Shown in pieces: positions 24,901 through 37,400 of a DNA stretch of 64,000 nucleotides. Made by a program: the position numbers and the translations under genes. Under the pieces are notes generated by a model. It was not told the DNA's origin. It saw only the letters and a list, made by a program, of their open reading frames with translations, and searched no databases. Numbering within the stretch: the first letter of the stretch is position 1; every line of letters begins with the position of its first letter. The stretch spans positions 278,889 through 342,888 of the forward strand of contig JAOALB010000046.1 in NCBI GenBank assembly GCA_025331125.1, read 5' to 3'. This DNA comes from Mycogone perniciosa (lineage: Eukaryota > Ascomycota > Sordariomycetes > Hypocreales > Hypocreaceae).

Positions 24901-25466
24901 ATGAACTCCTGGAGCAATTCTTTGAGTCATCATTCCCAAGCTCGTTTCATATTATTGAGGGACTTGAAAGTTCCGGCGGAGCAACCTTCGGCCCATCCCT
25001 CACAACATTCTCCAGCTTAGGCTTCAATGCTAGGCCACCAGTGCCCGCTCAACCTGGTCCTGCTGGAGCAGGACGGGGACTGCGTGGTGTGCTAGACAAC
25101 ATTGTCACAGACGGTATGCGTGTAGCAACCGAGGTACGGAGGCGAATGGAGGAGGCCCAGAAAGAACTGGAGAGGAATGCATTGCCCAATCAGAGGCCCG
25201 ATGATGATGAAGACGATGACGATGACGTTGGCGTTGCGATTGGAGTGAGAAAAGCGCCGGGAGGTGCTAGCACGGATATTGAGCGGCGGTCAGTCAGGAG
25301 CTCGGATCGTGATTTACTAGATGGAGCAGATGCAGAGGCAGGAGGCCCAGGAAAGGACCAAGGAGAGGGACAGAGCTTGATAGACATCGAATCTGGAGAA
25401 GGGAGGGGGCGGGCGGTAAGTACAGGCACAACTGCAGAGCCAGGCGTGGTGGAATTTGAAGGATGA
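21997..25466 (+). CDS. GYP2: Gyp2/Mdr1-type Rab GTPase-activating protein (GRAM-TBC-EF hand)
   Basis: Two exons (21997-22422, 22512-25466; GTACGT donor) give 1126 residues. The GRAM-like N-terminal part spans the junction (LYEINAELTIPP ... NSQNFQ-FALAITTW). The TBC domain runs roughly 278-488 and keeps all three signature motifs: RGEIWEL, the arginine finger in IEKDLNRSLPEYPGF, and the glutamine finger in YCQAMN. An EF-hand-like loop (DDDGDGRVDREG) follows in the region of residues 755-770. The C-terminal third is acidic and low-complexity (DEDEEDEEDL, EDDDDD). Yeast Gyp2/Mdr1 stimulates GTP hydrolysis by Ypt6 and other Rabs in Golgi-endosome traffic. A longer start at 21940 is possible, but MFSNFTSIVQKAQQLIDP looks like the true N-terminus. 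Confidence 0.95.
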
Positions 25467-26227
25467 TCGACCAACGTCTTGTTGCTCGGAGCAGATTCGT
25501 TACGTGTCGGCACCTGACGAGTGCCGTTCTATCATTCTCTCGCTCCGGAGAGCCTGTTAATGATGACAAGCGTATTTACACCATGTCTTGACTCTGACTA
25601 CTACTAGACAAAGGATTGGAACAATGGAAGAGGGCAAAGGATGTGTGGGTCACAGTACAAAATAGGCGCCAGTACCTTCTCAATTTTGTTTTTGTTTTTT
25701 TCGGATAAAGTGAAACAAAGAGATAAACGGCACTCGACCACGTACAATTCTATTCAACAGACACACGGTGGTGGATGGATATGGAGACCCAAATAATGCG
25801 ATTGGAAGGTGGAAGCAGGTTCCTGGCATCAAGGTTATCTCGTATCTTTACAGAGTAGCTTGAGGCATACTAATAATAGAAATTGAGTCTGCGCTGTTAC
25901 TCTAGTACTTACCAAATCAAGTGGATATGTGTAAACCTGGGTGTGTTTTGTGACCACTTTCATTTGACCACTTACTGTTTGTTACTAGGCAACTTCTCCC
26001 CTTTTCATGCTCTCTGGGAAAGGTCCTGGAAAGCAGCATAGTCAAGATCGGCTGGTGCAACATCGCCTGTGCCAGTAGGGGGTAAGAAAAACATCCTGTT
26101 ATGAAGGGAGTGGGCAGACAGCCGCAGCAAGTTAGAGACATGTCCAGAGATACACAACATGTCCAATAATGTCTTTCGAACCGAGCACATATCAAGTGTT
26201 AGAAGGGACAGCCCTCACATATTCATC
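25467..26227. other. Intergenic region between converging genes
   Basis: Between the 3' ends of the TBC gene and the minus-strand Nudix gene. It has AT-rich stretches suited to 3' ends but no gene or repeat that I can support. Confidence 0.55.
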
Positions 26228-26920
26228 TCATATCTCATAGCCAGAGTTTATCATATCAGAAATGACCTTTTCAATGACCTTGCCATCAGCCTCGAAAGTC
26301 ATGCGACTGGCAGCCTCACGAGCATCAACCCACTCGAGCTTCAGGTCTTGCTCCCATGGTTCTTTAAGGCTTTCATTCGGTTTAACAGTGGAGTCTGCCT
26401 TGGCAGCGAACCAGAAGACGAGCTTGAAAGCAAGTGTTGACTCGCAGCGGTAGACGCACACAGACGAGGGCTCGCAGTTGAGCATAGTGGTGGTGACGCT
26501 TTCCATGTCTGCGCCGCAAAGGGAACCGAGCATTTCTGCGGACGGCGTGGAGCGGGTGGCAACATTCAGGGGCAAGGGCGTGCAGGGAATGCCAGTCTCC
26601 TCGAATGTCTCGCGAAGGGCTGTGGCGAGGACGTCTTCGCCTATGTGTTTGCGGCCCTTGGGGAGCTGGGTCACGCCGTCTATGGCATTGTGCAAGACGG
26701 CGACTTTGCGGGCGATGAGATCGACGGGCACGCAGCCGCATGAGATCATGAGGTCATGAGAGGGGATGAAGCGCAGCTCAAACTGTCTTGATACCTCGGC
26801 TGGTGTTGCACCTGATGATAGTATCTTTCCCTCCTGGGTAGGAGCCGAGTACTCAGAGAACAGAATTGGGTCTGCTGCAGCCGCCGCAGCCGCTGCTACG
26901 TCTGAAGTTGCTGGTGGCAT
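26228..26920 (-). CDS. Nudix hydrolase
   Basis: Single exon. From ATG 26920 the protein is 230 residues; the frame is open further to an ATG at 27028, adding 36 residues without domain character. The Nudix box is complete: G-x5-E-x7-R-E-x2-E-E-x-G in GRKHIGEDVLATALRETFEE followed by TGI. Upstream lies FIPSHDLMISCGCVPVD and downstream a hydrophobic core and WEQDLKLEWVDAREA, as in one-domain Nudix enzymes that cleave a nucleoside diphosphate linked to another moiety. The substrate cannot be read from sequence; a diphosphoinositol-polyphosphate or dinucleotide role is only a guess. An alanine run of eight residues lies near the N-terminus. I chose the shorter start because the extra residues look like translated leader. 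Confidence 0.88.
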   Translation of the reverse strand: MPPATSDVAAAAAAAADPILFSEYSAPTQEGKILSSGATPAEVSRQFELRFIPSHDLMISCGCVPVDLIARKVAVLHNAIDGVTQLPKGRKHIGEDVLATALRETFEETGIPCTPLPLNVATRSTPSAEMLGSLCGADMESVTTTMLNCEPSSVCVYRCESTLAFKLVFWFAAKADSTVKPNESLKEPWEQDLKLEWVDAREAASRMTFEADGKVIEKVISDMINSGYEI

Positions 26921-29329
26921 TCTGGAGAGGAGAGTTGAGATGGCACTGTTACCAGAGAAACTCTGTATACGTGGAAGAGAGACAAGCAGTGCACCCGGGG
27001 ACACTCTGTCTTCCTTTAAAAAGCCCATGACGATGCAGGGAGAAAGGCCCTATCAATAAATATAAAATCCGATTTTGGTGATGCGATGGTTTCCCGGTAA
27101 GAGGAGTCATTCCAGAGACGAGATGCCTCGCGCTCCACTTATATCGTCCGGTGCCATGCGAGATCAGGCTCACCGATAGAGCTCCCGTACATATTAGTAC
27201 TAGTAGTTCGGAGTAGTAGTACCACTGCTAGCACAAAGTCGTCCGTAGTCCAACTCCAGCTTCGGTCTTGGTTTCAATGACAGCGGGTCTCGTATCTCAT
27301 ATCTCATGTATTGGGGATTTGGAGCGCCGTTAGTCATAGTCGTCGTACTTTGTAATCTATCACAAGACTGCTAATATTATAATTCTACTGCTACTACGGA
27401 GTACTACCAGGGTAGTCGCCAAGGTGCTTGGTTGGAATCATCAATTGTTTTCTGCCCAATACATATACCACCTATTCGCAGGGGCCAAGGAAAAAGAGAT
27501 AGGTACGAAGTACTACCTAGGCAGGCAATACTCCTTACTAACATCAATATCTACTCGTACGAACGTGCTAGGAATGAACTTCCAATTCGCGTAGTTAATA
27601 GATAGATATCGTACCATGTAGACACTCCGTACGGTAATTAAACCTGGAGAGCCCAACAAATCCAGATCGTGGTCTAGAGAAAGCGCGCCACACAAGGATG
27701 TGATGGACACTGGTGGTCTTGGACCTCTTGGCTGTGACACTGTTTTGCAAACAGCGTGTCGTTTACTGTTGTTTCATGTACGAGTACTCGCACGCATGCA
27801 CACGCGCACAAACGTTTCATTGATCCATGCGGAGTACGAAGTACGGAGTACTCCGTACTGCTCGCTAATAGCTAACCGCGTATTATGCTATCACCAGCCT
27901 CTCAAAAGGACACCGCGCTCCCTGCTTGTGCTCCTCAACGCGAACGCACGAAGGCGTAATTAATCATAATAGTGCCTAATAATAATACTTACTATCGCCC
28001 AGGAAGATACACAGAGGTTAAATGTCAAGGGTCGCTACCCCTGGGATAGAAGCGCCACTCCTGGTTCTAACCCCTGACCCCACGCTGTACGTAGTACGAG
28101 TACTGGCTGCACCTTAGCAAGCGGGTGACAATAAAACAGGGACTGCAAAAACAGATATCTAACCTAATAATGGGAAGTGGTTAACCGATTAGAGTACTCC
28201 GTACTCCGTAGTAGTTGGAGCTTTTACTATCTAATATTGTATTATACTATATATTTATTGTGCTCCGTAAACAGCCGCTAGATAAGAGTTGTCCGTGGCA
28301 ATGAGAGCAACCTGTGCCAATAGTACTCCGTATAAGTAGCAAACGACTTGTTGTCCCTGTTTTATTATCAGTATCTCGATACTCTGGGCTAGCAAATGTG
28401 TGGAGTAGGTTATTAGTGCCGTAATGGTACTCCGTACTGTCACCAGGTACTTCGTATTAGGCACTAGGACTGCTAATAATACAGAGTACTCCGTACCGTG
28501 CAACCCAATCCGAATCAACGTCCTGGTGCTCCTCTTTTCCCATCCCGGCCCTTGTCTCTCCATCTCCATCCCCATCTCCTTGTCAATCAATCATTCCATT
28601 CCCATCCATCATCCAATTGCGCCGACGTCTGTCTCTTTCTTGTCCTTCCATTTTCTTTATCCGGTGCGCCACGACACGTCGTATCTACTACCATAATTCC
28701 TTTGTTCCTGTTGTTGGTTCCGGTTCGAGGACTCGCGAAGCATTGCCTCTTGCGCTCTTGGTGCCGAGCTTTCGACGTGCTTGCCTACGAAGTACTTGCA
28801 TACATACATACGAGTATTGCCGCCACTGAATAATAAAAAAGGGGCGCCCCCAAACATTCGTTGCAGATTGACAGCTCGTTTGCCGCTACATCGCTGGGCT
28901 TCTGTCAACTCGCCCAATCGCCTCCATCCATTGCTAAAGGGAAGAATTCTCCTTTGCTTGCATCTCTTCTTCCCGCTTGTTCTGGCGGCGATCGACAACC
29001 GGCCCCAACCAACCCCCTTTTCTGGACCTGGAGGGGGTAATCTTACAGTACATTGCGCTCCGTACAGTGCTGCCACAGCACAGTACCCTGCGGTTTTTGA
29101 CGACTCGTGCCGCGTGCGTCCAGCGCAGCGTCACTACTGCTATCACTAGCAAGCGCCCAGCCCCGTCGTTCTGTGGCGGGCGGCCGTTTGGTTTGACTGC
29201 TTGGTATGACGCTAGGCCTGGCCTCCTGTGTCCAAGGAATTTAACCCGCCAGATCCCCCTGGCGACAACGCGAGTCAAAAGATCCAGAGATCCAAGACCT
29301 CTTTAGGTTATCAGCACTCTCCAGTCATC
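26921..29329. other. Intergenic island densest in GTAC-heptamer elements
   Basis: No gene is supported. Between 27186 and 28800 at least ten GTAC-heptamer copies occur, including the long array at 27831-27858 and copies at 28194-28210, 28428-28438 and 28485-28497. The plus strand from about 28500 is pyrimidine-rich and likely forms the promoter and leader of the Pal1 gene. Confidence 0.6.
27831..27858. repeat. Longest GTAC-heptamer array (four units)
   Basis: Reads GGA-GTAC-GAA-GTAC, then GGA-GTAC-TCC-GTAC, a perfect 7-bp lattice. The last 18 bases (27841-27858) are the same palindrome as at 6153-6170. Confidence 0.9.
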
Positions 29330-31317
29330 ATGTCTACGAACGGCTCTTACTTCCAAGGTAAGTCACTCTACAATAATCCCAATCCAATTGCATCACTATT
29401 CCTTCGGCTTCCGTCATCTTGTCTCCGCCGAGCATGGTCGCGATCATCAAACCAACCGCCTCACCATCCCAACGACGACACCAATGACGCGAGAATGGCC
29501 ACGAGGATTCCCGTGATCGACCCTTCTGTTACTGTGTCATGTAGACGAAGCGGACCTGTCTTGTTTCATAATTACCCATCACTCCGTCATTTGTTTGTCG
29601 TTGTCTGCCCGCCAGCTGATCTTTCTCTTGTAGGGCAACAGCCTGCCCCCCAGGTGGCCTTCAACAACAACCCCTTCTCCTCCAACAACCCGTTTCGCAA
29701 TCGCGCTACTTCTCCCGCAAGCGTCGATGCCGCCTTTACCAAGTCGCCGACCTCTCCCTTTGACGATCCAGCACCTCCTCCCCGGCCCCTATCGCGAAAC
29801 CCCTTTCTGGATCAACCACCAGCACCCATCAAGCCAGCCGACATTGTATCGGCCAGATCTACTTCCTATTCTCTCACAGCCGAGGATATTTTCGTATGTT
29901 GTACCTACCAATGACATTAGAATTATTCCTGTCAGATAGAGAGGGATCGTTTGAGGACATGTACCGTATTTAATGATGCTAATGGTTAATCTTCCCCAGG
30001 GCTCGTTAACCCTCGACGACAACTCAGTTACTGTGAACAGAGCAAGTGATCCACCACCACCTTCACAGCAACCTACACCAGACCGCCCACTGGCTCCTCG
30101 CCGAGAGGTAGAGAATCAGCCGCCAGCGCGACCAGCAAACAGCAGACACCGTCCCACCCACTCACAGGAGGAGGCATTGAGGGCTCGGAAGCCACAGCCT
30201 GCCAACGTTCAGCCAGGTTCATCTACCGACTCCCCACAACGAAAACCGCAGCGCCGCCCACGACGCAACTCCGATTCGTCTCTCATGGACTTCGACGCCA
30301 AGCCCCTCACCGAGGAGGAGAAGAAGGCGACCGAGGCCAAACGGCGTGAGCGCGAACGACGTCGCGAAGGCAAGGAAAGAAGCAAGCCTGGGCGTCCTAG
30401 TCGCAAAATGGACATTATTGATCAGCTTGATGCCACCAGCATCTATGGAACCGGCCGTATGTGTACACTGATCTGTATTTTGTGTTCTGATCTTTAACCC
30501 ACTCTCAGTATTCCACCACGACGGGCCATTTGACGCCTTGAACCCGCACCGAAACCGTCAGAATAGCCGGAGACTAGCTCCCATGCAGGCCTTTCCCAAG
30601 GACTCTCTCAACAACACGCTGGGCGGCTCTGGTCCGCTTAACTCACAAGCCGATCACTCCACTTTCATGGGTCATGGCACTGATGAAGCCTTCAGAGACT
30701 TTGCCAGCAGCGGAAAGAACAAGAATGGATACGACCACCCATCGGGTTCTCGTGGCGAACCGGCCATATTCGATTCTAGTTCACGCGGCACCGCTGTTCA
30801 TGGTGACGAAAGCCACGGGTTGGGTACCTCAACATTCTTAGAAGGAACGCCGGCAGCGCGGTCAGCCATCTTACGCCGGCAGGCAGAGCAAGCACAAGAA
30901 ATCGCTGAAGGCGGCTTGCAGCGGAAGAAGTCCCTAGCACAACGGATCCGACATATCAATAAGGGGCCACGAGGTGACTTTAGCTCATCAAGCCGAATGT
31001 CAAATGTCGAAAGCAGAACATCACCTGACCAGGGTCGATATGGTTCTAGTGCTGGGTCAGAAAGCAACCCATACTTCGCGGAATTTGGAAAGGATGAAGA
31101 AGCCATCAGTGTCAAGCCCCGAAACGGAAAATTGTCGCCACCACCGATGCCCCGACGAAGTTCGGGAAGTGCCTTTGAGCGTCGGGCGACAACAGATGCG
31201 ACATCGGCCCTAACTGATGAGCCCCCGTCGAAGTCATCTGGCCTCCTCGGCCGAATGAAGAGTCTGAAAGGTGGAAGGCGGCCTAGCAGAACTGCTGATA
31301 CCGGAATGGCTGTCTAG
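29330..31317 (+). CDS. pal1: Pal1 family cell-polarity protein
   Basis: Four exons (29330-29357, 29634-29893, 30000-30456, 30509-31317) with canonical GTAAGT/GTATGT donors give 517 residues. Exon 1 codes only nine residues (MSTNGSYFQ). The N-terminal part has NPF and NPFxD-like motifs (FNNNPFSSNNPFRNR, NPFLDQ), often used for EH-domain binding in endocytosis. The conserved Pal1 core is in exons 3-4: KMDIIDQLDATSIYGTG then LFHHDGPFDALNPHRN, restored exactly at the last junction. A basic, Glu/Arg-rich helix (TEEEKKATEAKRRERERRRE) precedes it. Fission-yeast Pal1 sits at growing tips and is needed for cylindrical shape; it interacts with endocytic and cortical proteins. The C-terminus is Ser/Arg-rich and likely phosphorylated. 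Confidence 0.95.
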
Positions 31318-32058
31318 AACTGGATCCTGCTGGAGTGATGGCAAAACGATGTACGAACGCACAGCATCTGACAGGGCCTGAGGACACAGGCTCCAGGGAG
31401 GGTGAGAAGACCAAACAAGCCGGTGGTGAATCGATGTCTCATAGACCTTGGCCTTTATTATCTGTAATCTCCTTAGAAGAAAGCACGCAAGAGGCGGTTT
31501 TCTGTAATATTTCGAAATGGGGAAAGGTGCCTGGCCAACCCAAGGAGTTGGGCAGAAGACGAATTCGATCTGCCCCAAAACTGTGGGCTGGTTGTAGCCT
31601 TGAGGGTACGATGTCTGGAGGGAAGAGACGAGCTCGGAGGGAACACTAGTACTGGGGGGGATAGGAACAGGGAGTTTGTTCGGCTGCGTTTGGGATGGTG
31701 TTGTATCGGCGCGCATACATATTCTTCTTAGTATATCAAACCTCCCAATGCACCTTTAACTTTTGGCGCAGAGTACGGCCCGCTGTATGATTTGTCACGG
31801 AATATTAAGCAGATGGTTATAAGCAAGACTTCTTCTTTTTTTCTTTTTTTTCTTTTAGTTCTCCATGGATAGTTTCGATTCCGGTTCTCCGTGAGCCTGT
31901 CCTCACAGTGTCGCAGCTATCCAGGCGCAAAGAAACTATGTACTACCCATAGCCGTTGACCTTCGCTCTACTCTCAAGAACCTAGTAACTACAATCTCCT
32001 AGGACAGATGGACAATTTCAGGAAGTCTGCGATATTTACCGCCAATTAGGTATATATC
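31318..32058. other. Intergenic region
   Basis: Holds the pal1 3' end and the promoter of the Rad51-like gene. A T/CTTT-rich stretch lies near 31830-31856. No gene is supported. Confidence 0.55.
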
Positions 32059-33702
32059 ATGCTCGCTAAAATCTTGAGCAATAAAGTGCTAAAATCCAGT
32101 TTCGCAGCAGCTTGTCGGCGCCACATCTCAACGGCCATGCAGCACAGCCAAGAACAGAGTCCTAGGCCGAAGTCAATATCATCAGCATCAGGCCCGCCAG
32201 AGCCTCAGCAGCAAGTCTCGTCTGCCTCGCAACCACAATGGAGCACCAGCCAGTTCCGGCCCGAGCCGATGCCGGCATCAACAATCGCAGACATTGAAGT
32301 GCGGCGCCGTGATGCATTGAGGCGCCTAGGGCCATGCCGCAGTGGGTGCAAGGAATTGGACGAGTATGTCCTACTCGCAGGCGGCTTTGAGCGCGGGTGC
32401 GTCGTGGGCATCAGTGCCGAGGATGAAGATGGCGTTGGCGTGGTGGTGGGTGTTTTCTTTTTCCTTTTAAATCCTTGTGCATCTTCCTCTTTTATTCGCC
32501 ATTGAGTTCTGACTTACTTTCCTTCACTGTAGTTGGGCTTGCAGGTGCTGATATGCTCTCTCTTGGATGGAGCGGCATCGAGGGCGTTGGTTGTGACGCC
32601 CAAGCCCTCCAATGCTCTGCTCGTGCCGCTGAGCAACGGCATCACCGCTGAGCTGGCAACGAGGGGCATCGTCGACGCTGCAGAAGTGGCAAGTGAAAGG
32701 AGAGAGTGCCTAGACAGAGTTATGCTGTCGTGTGTTTTCGACATGGATGGATTGTGTGAGGTACTGGGAGACCTGGATAAGCCAAGGCCTAATGAGCAAA
32801 TAGAGAAGAACAAGAAGCTGCCGACAAGCCCAATGCCATTACCACTAGGATCATCGTGGCAGAAGGAGGCAAAACCTTTAAGGAGGCCATCGTTCGTCTC
32901 CGAGATTCAGGACAGCCAGGATGAGGATGAGATCCTATCCTCGTCATCGCCAGCAGCGCAGGAAGCCGACGGTCAATGCAGGCAACAAGAGAAATATAGC
33001 TCGGATTGCTCAAACACGGGCACTGCGGCGCCTGCTTCTGTCTCTGCTAAGCATCATCACAACACCGACGACAGAGGCCGAGACGGCTCCCCCCTCCCGG
33101 ATATCATCGTCATTACACACTTCTCCTCCCTCCTCACAAGCCTTTTTACACACCGTGAGAAAACAGCCGCTCATACAGCTCTCCGGCATCTTGCCTCTTG
33201 CCTACGCCATCTTTCGCGAACGTTGCCATCTAACCCACTCATCATTATGCTCAACTCGACAGACTCAAGTGCCCCTAGTACGGAAACCTACAACCACCAG
33301 AACCTAGCAACAAATCCGCAACCAGTAATCTCCACTACCGGCAACAAGTCTTCCATTGACCCTACCCTGCGGTCTATCTTCAATGCGCCTCCTCCGACTT
33401 ATGCCGTCCACTTATACTCTGATACTAGTGTCCGCCGACGTCCCAACAAGACCAATAAATCCAGCTTTGGCCTCGTCTTCACACAGCTCCTGGATCTGCA
33501 TCTGTTATGTACGCGAGTTCTCAGGGACACAGTGGATGTGGAATATTCTTTTGTCACTACCAGCAATCGCCTCGTGACAGTCGTGGAAGTGTTGCTAGAC
33601 GAGGTGGGCATGTGGGAGGGAAAGAGGGGTACCAGAAGGAGGCGAGAGCAGAGATGGGCCGCCGTGGATTTGCAAGGTGGTCGCATAGTGAATGCTTTTT
33701 GA
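32059..33702 (+). CDS. Rad51/RecA-fold protein with degenerate ATP-binding motifs, likely Rad51 paralogue
   Basis: Two exons (32059-32445, 32533-33702; GTGGGT donor, CTGTAG acceptor, CTGAC branch) give 518 residues. The N-terminal lead (RLGPCRSGCKELDEYVLLAGG) resembles the entry to the RecA fold, where a Rad51 protein would then have GxxxxGKT; here the sequence is GISAEDEDGVGVV-LGLQVLI, with no GKT. A strand like Walker B appears as PDIIVITHFSSLLTSL, lacking the usual Asp, and a later strand (PLIIMLNSTDSS) sits where Rad51 proteins have the ITNQ loop. Between them is a long acidic Ser-rich insert (about 230-330). The C-terminus (FTQLLDLHLLCTRVLR ... RWAAVDLQGGRIVNAF) also follows the fold. 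A second ATG at 32134 would remove 25 residues, which look weakly mitochondrial. The fold call is inference. Confidence 0.75.
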
Positions 33703-34449
33703 TGACAAGGCATCGGGAAACAGAGATTGCTGATGGCACGGGGAGAGGCAGATAAGTAGGTGTTCCCTTACTTTCTATGACAAGAAGTCAATGGAATGCA
33801 AGCTTGTATCAACAATATCCATCGAAACAAACAACGAGCAAAAGCAATGAGGTATTCATTAATCACGAATAGTAAGCAGGTGTGAAAGAATGATACGTCT
33901 TCATAGTCGCTTGCTCGATGAAGGGGTTAGAATGGATTTAAGTCCAATTATAGGCCTCCGCCCAATTATCCGAGACGCTCAAACCACGATGCCCTTTAAT
34001 CCTCAGCCCATAAGGCTTATCCCTCCAGAATACAAGCTGCTGTATTATCCTTACATCTTTCCATCCATCCACTCAAACATCGTCACAAGCGTCTCTCTCG
34101 CCTCTTGACGAATTGCAGCAACTACTACCGCCTGACCAAAAAGAAAATCCCTTATAGAAGCAGACCTCTAGCCTATGGGCTTCGAGTGATATCTCGGTTC
34201 CTCACCTAATTCTTCTTCTGCCTTCCACCCCTGGGCACAGCGCAATTTCTCAACTCTACTGGGCATTGCCCAGTCTGTTGTCTCCTTTCTTCTCACCAAA
34301 CCTGCACCAGATAATAAGCTAAATGTAGTTAAATAATGTTCGCCTCAACGTCTCGCTTCCGGTGATGAGCTGCAAAACCATGCTGATGCCAAGAGATACG
34401 AATTTCCTGGAAAGGTCTAGTCTAATTTGTCGCAGCGAATGAGTTGCTA
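33703..34449. other. Intergenic region between converging genes
   Basis: Between the 3' ends of the Rad51-like gene and rom2. AT-rich, no gene or notable repeat seen. Confidence 0.55.
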
Positions 34450-37400
34450 CTATCGTGGACTCGAGGCGTGGCCTTGTGAGGCAAAGGGTGGGATGAAGGC
34501 ATCTGATCGTCTGCTGCTCTTCCAGAAGTCAATGGATTCAACCACGTCTTCTCCCCGTTCGTCTTCATACGCAAACAAAATCTGAATGAGCATGTTAGTA
34601 ACCAAATCAAGCACATGACGCTGAATGGCCGTCGACATTCAAACACATACCTCATGAGTGCTGCTGTGTAGCATCCGAATGTTCCTGTGTGGCACAATGT
34701 GCACCGCTCCATTCTCAATATTGCGCAGCTCGATAAAGTTTGGCTCAAATGCAAGTATCCACGGGTAACTGAGCGCAAAGTTTTGAGGAGAACCCTCCCA
34801 ATCAATTCGCCATTCCGGTCGAGCCCTCCAGCCGTTCCGGTTGACAAAGAATGAAAACTCGGAATAGTTGAGCAGGAACTCTCCATTGAGACGTTCGATA
34901 TGGATCGGTTTGGCACCTTCCTTGCGGGCCACAAAGTCTAGCGATGTGTCTGCCTGGTCGAGAAGCGACTGTGTCTCGAGCGTTTCAAGCGAGACGACTT
35001 CAAAGCCTCTAGCACAGGCCACGCACAGCTTCGACTTGAGGAAGTGAACCGAAGATGATTCAGTCGGAATGTAAAACTCTTTGAATGGCCTCAATTCATC
35101 ATACCCACCACCCATTAGTTTGCCCAGGCCTTTCTGCTTCTTCCCCTTGGTCATGGCATCATTTGGCTCGAACACCTTGATCGTTGTGGACAGGGTTGAC
35201 GACTTGACGCAGCAGACCAGGTGCCTACCCATGCAAATCCCCGTTTTAAAGAAGCTGCAGTGGTTCTGGATCTTCTTGGGTCTCTTGGCCAAGGCCGAAT
35301 CATCCGAGGTCAATGCAGATAGAGAATACGACTGCAAGGTCTTATTCGAGAGCACCAGGAGCAGCTGATATTCTTCCAAGATATCAATCTGGGTAACACT
35401 AGTCGTTTCCAGTACCCTCCTGGGAACTTGGTCTTTGTTCTTACGGTCAGACATGTATATGCCATTGTCGGTACCATAGAGAAGTTTTCTTCCGCCGTCT
35501 ATAAACAAGTTTTTAAAGTCAAAAACTACCCAAATTCAACATGATTGCAAGTATTGACTTACCAAAAGGCGAGACACAATTGACTTGGTTTGTTCCTACG
35601 AAGAAGTTGCTTGAGATAATGTTAGTGGTGAAAAAGTCGGCGCGAGCTCGGAGACGCTGTTGAGCAGCGTCAATGTATTCAAGCCACTTCTTGCGCGCGG
35701 CTTGGTTGGAGGCATATACAGGCAACTCGTACCCAGCTTTACCAAGATGTCTGAAGGTAATCGGCCATCCATCACCCTTCTTCGGTTCGTTGGTATTGGC
35801 CCGTATGGATGGGATCAGGCTTGAGGACGAGCGCTTAACGGCGCCTTGGGAGGGGATAACTTCCTCCATCTCTCGAATTGCAAGCAGTTCCAAGGGAATG
35901 GGCCGTCGATATGCTTTGACCTCCTCATTCTTGCCACTCTGTTTAATGCGAACTAGCAGAACGGCATGATCGAAAAGGAACGCAGTGAGCTCAGATGGAT
36001 CAGTCGGAGATTTCTTGAACTGACTCTTGAAGACAAGTTCGCGACCATCCTCTGTCAATTTAAGATCAACCCTCTCATTTGGCCGGAAGCGAAGCTGTTC
36101 GTGGAGTCTCCTGAGGTTGAATCGATTTTCTGCCTTGCCCGATTCTGCATTCACCCTTCCAAGAAGATCTCGAATCATGGTGAGGACCTTTGGGATGTCA
36201 TCTTTATCAGGACTTCCATCCTCAGTGTACTTCAATACGTTCTCAAGGAGCAGAGGATACCTGGCCAATCGCGTGGTCGGTTTGGTGAGATACCCATTGA
36301 GTTCCAGTTTCCTCGATTCCTTCCGCCTCTCAATCTCATCAACAAACTTAGCAAAGAAGGAATTGCTTGATCGCTCATTTTCAAACTCAAACTTCGCTTC
36401 GAGCTGCTTAGACCCGTACCAGATAAAGGGCTCAAACTGCGGTACAAATTCGAGGAAAATATCGCCAATATTTTGAACAATCGGCTCCTTCTGTTGTCGG
36501 GTCGTCAGGGAATTCGCAAAGCGCGAGCTGACTGTGTGAACGCTTGGGTGGTCGATAATATTGCTGAAAATGTTCTTGACCACGTTTTCTCGGCGTTGCA
36601 AGGGTATTGGTGATGCTTTTGACCGCAATGGAAGAATCCAAAAATCGCGAAGATACTCCAAGTCCTTGACGAAGTCCCGCTCAGTGTAGCAAATTTCCGA
36701 TATAACTTCTTGTCGTTTCTTCTCTCGTTCGCTTACAGCATCGGCGATTTCCTTCGGCACCGAGTTAATCCAGAGCTTCTGTTCGTCCGTTTGGTCGACC
36801 TCATCGTCATTCACGTTTGCCGAGTCTTCCTTGCGCAACCCTGGGTTGATCTTCAGGTTCAACCTAGAAACCTGTTCTAACCGTCGAGGACAAGCTATTG
36901 AGTAACAAAGCTGGTCCCTCGTACAGGTGGGCGAATAACATTCCGAGAGTAGCACAAACACACCGTTTACAGGAGGCTTGTCCTCGGGCTCATCCATCAG
37001 ACTTTCTCTGAACTGATACATTTCGGATTGTGAATCTCGTAACCGGTGCTCGTATGTAACGTCATGAAAGAACTTTTGCGCATCCAGCGATCGGCCAAGT
37101 AACAAAGCCAGGTTACGGTCCGTCGTTCTAATGATATATGATAAAACGTCAACTGCTTCTGAGCCGCTGAATGCATTCTTGTACGTAAGCTCGTTCTTAG
37201 TTCGATCACCTATAATGATCTTCCGCCGGAAGCATTCAGCCACTCTTGAAAGAAGGGCTGGATACACGAGTGGGGGTCGAATCTTGGTTGCCGTTGTTGG
37301 GCGTTCACTCTCAATCGACTTGCTTCTAGAAGGTCGTTGTACTAGCGTCGCCGAATCCGATTCAGAGGGAGTTATGGTGGGGGCAATACTCGAAGCCATT

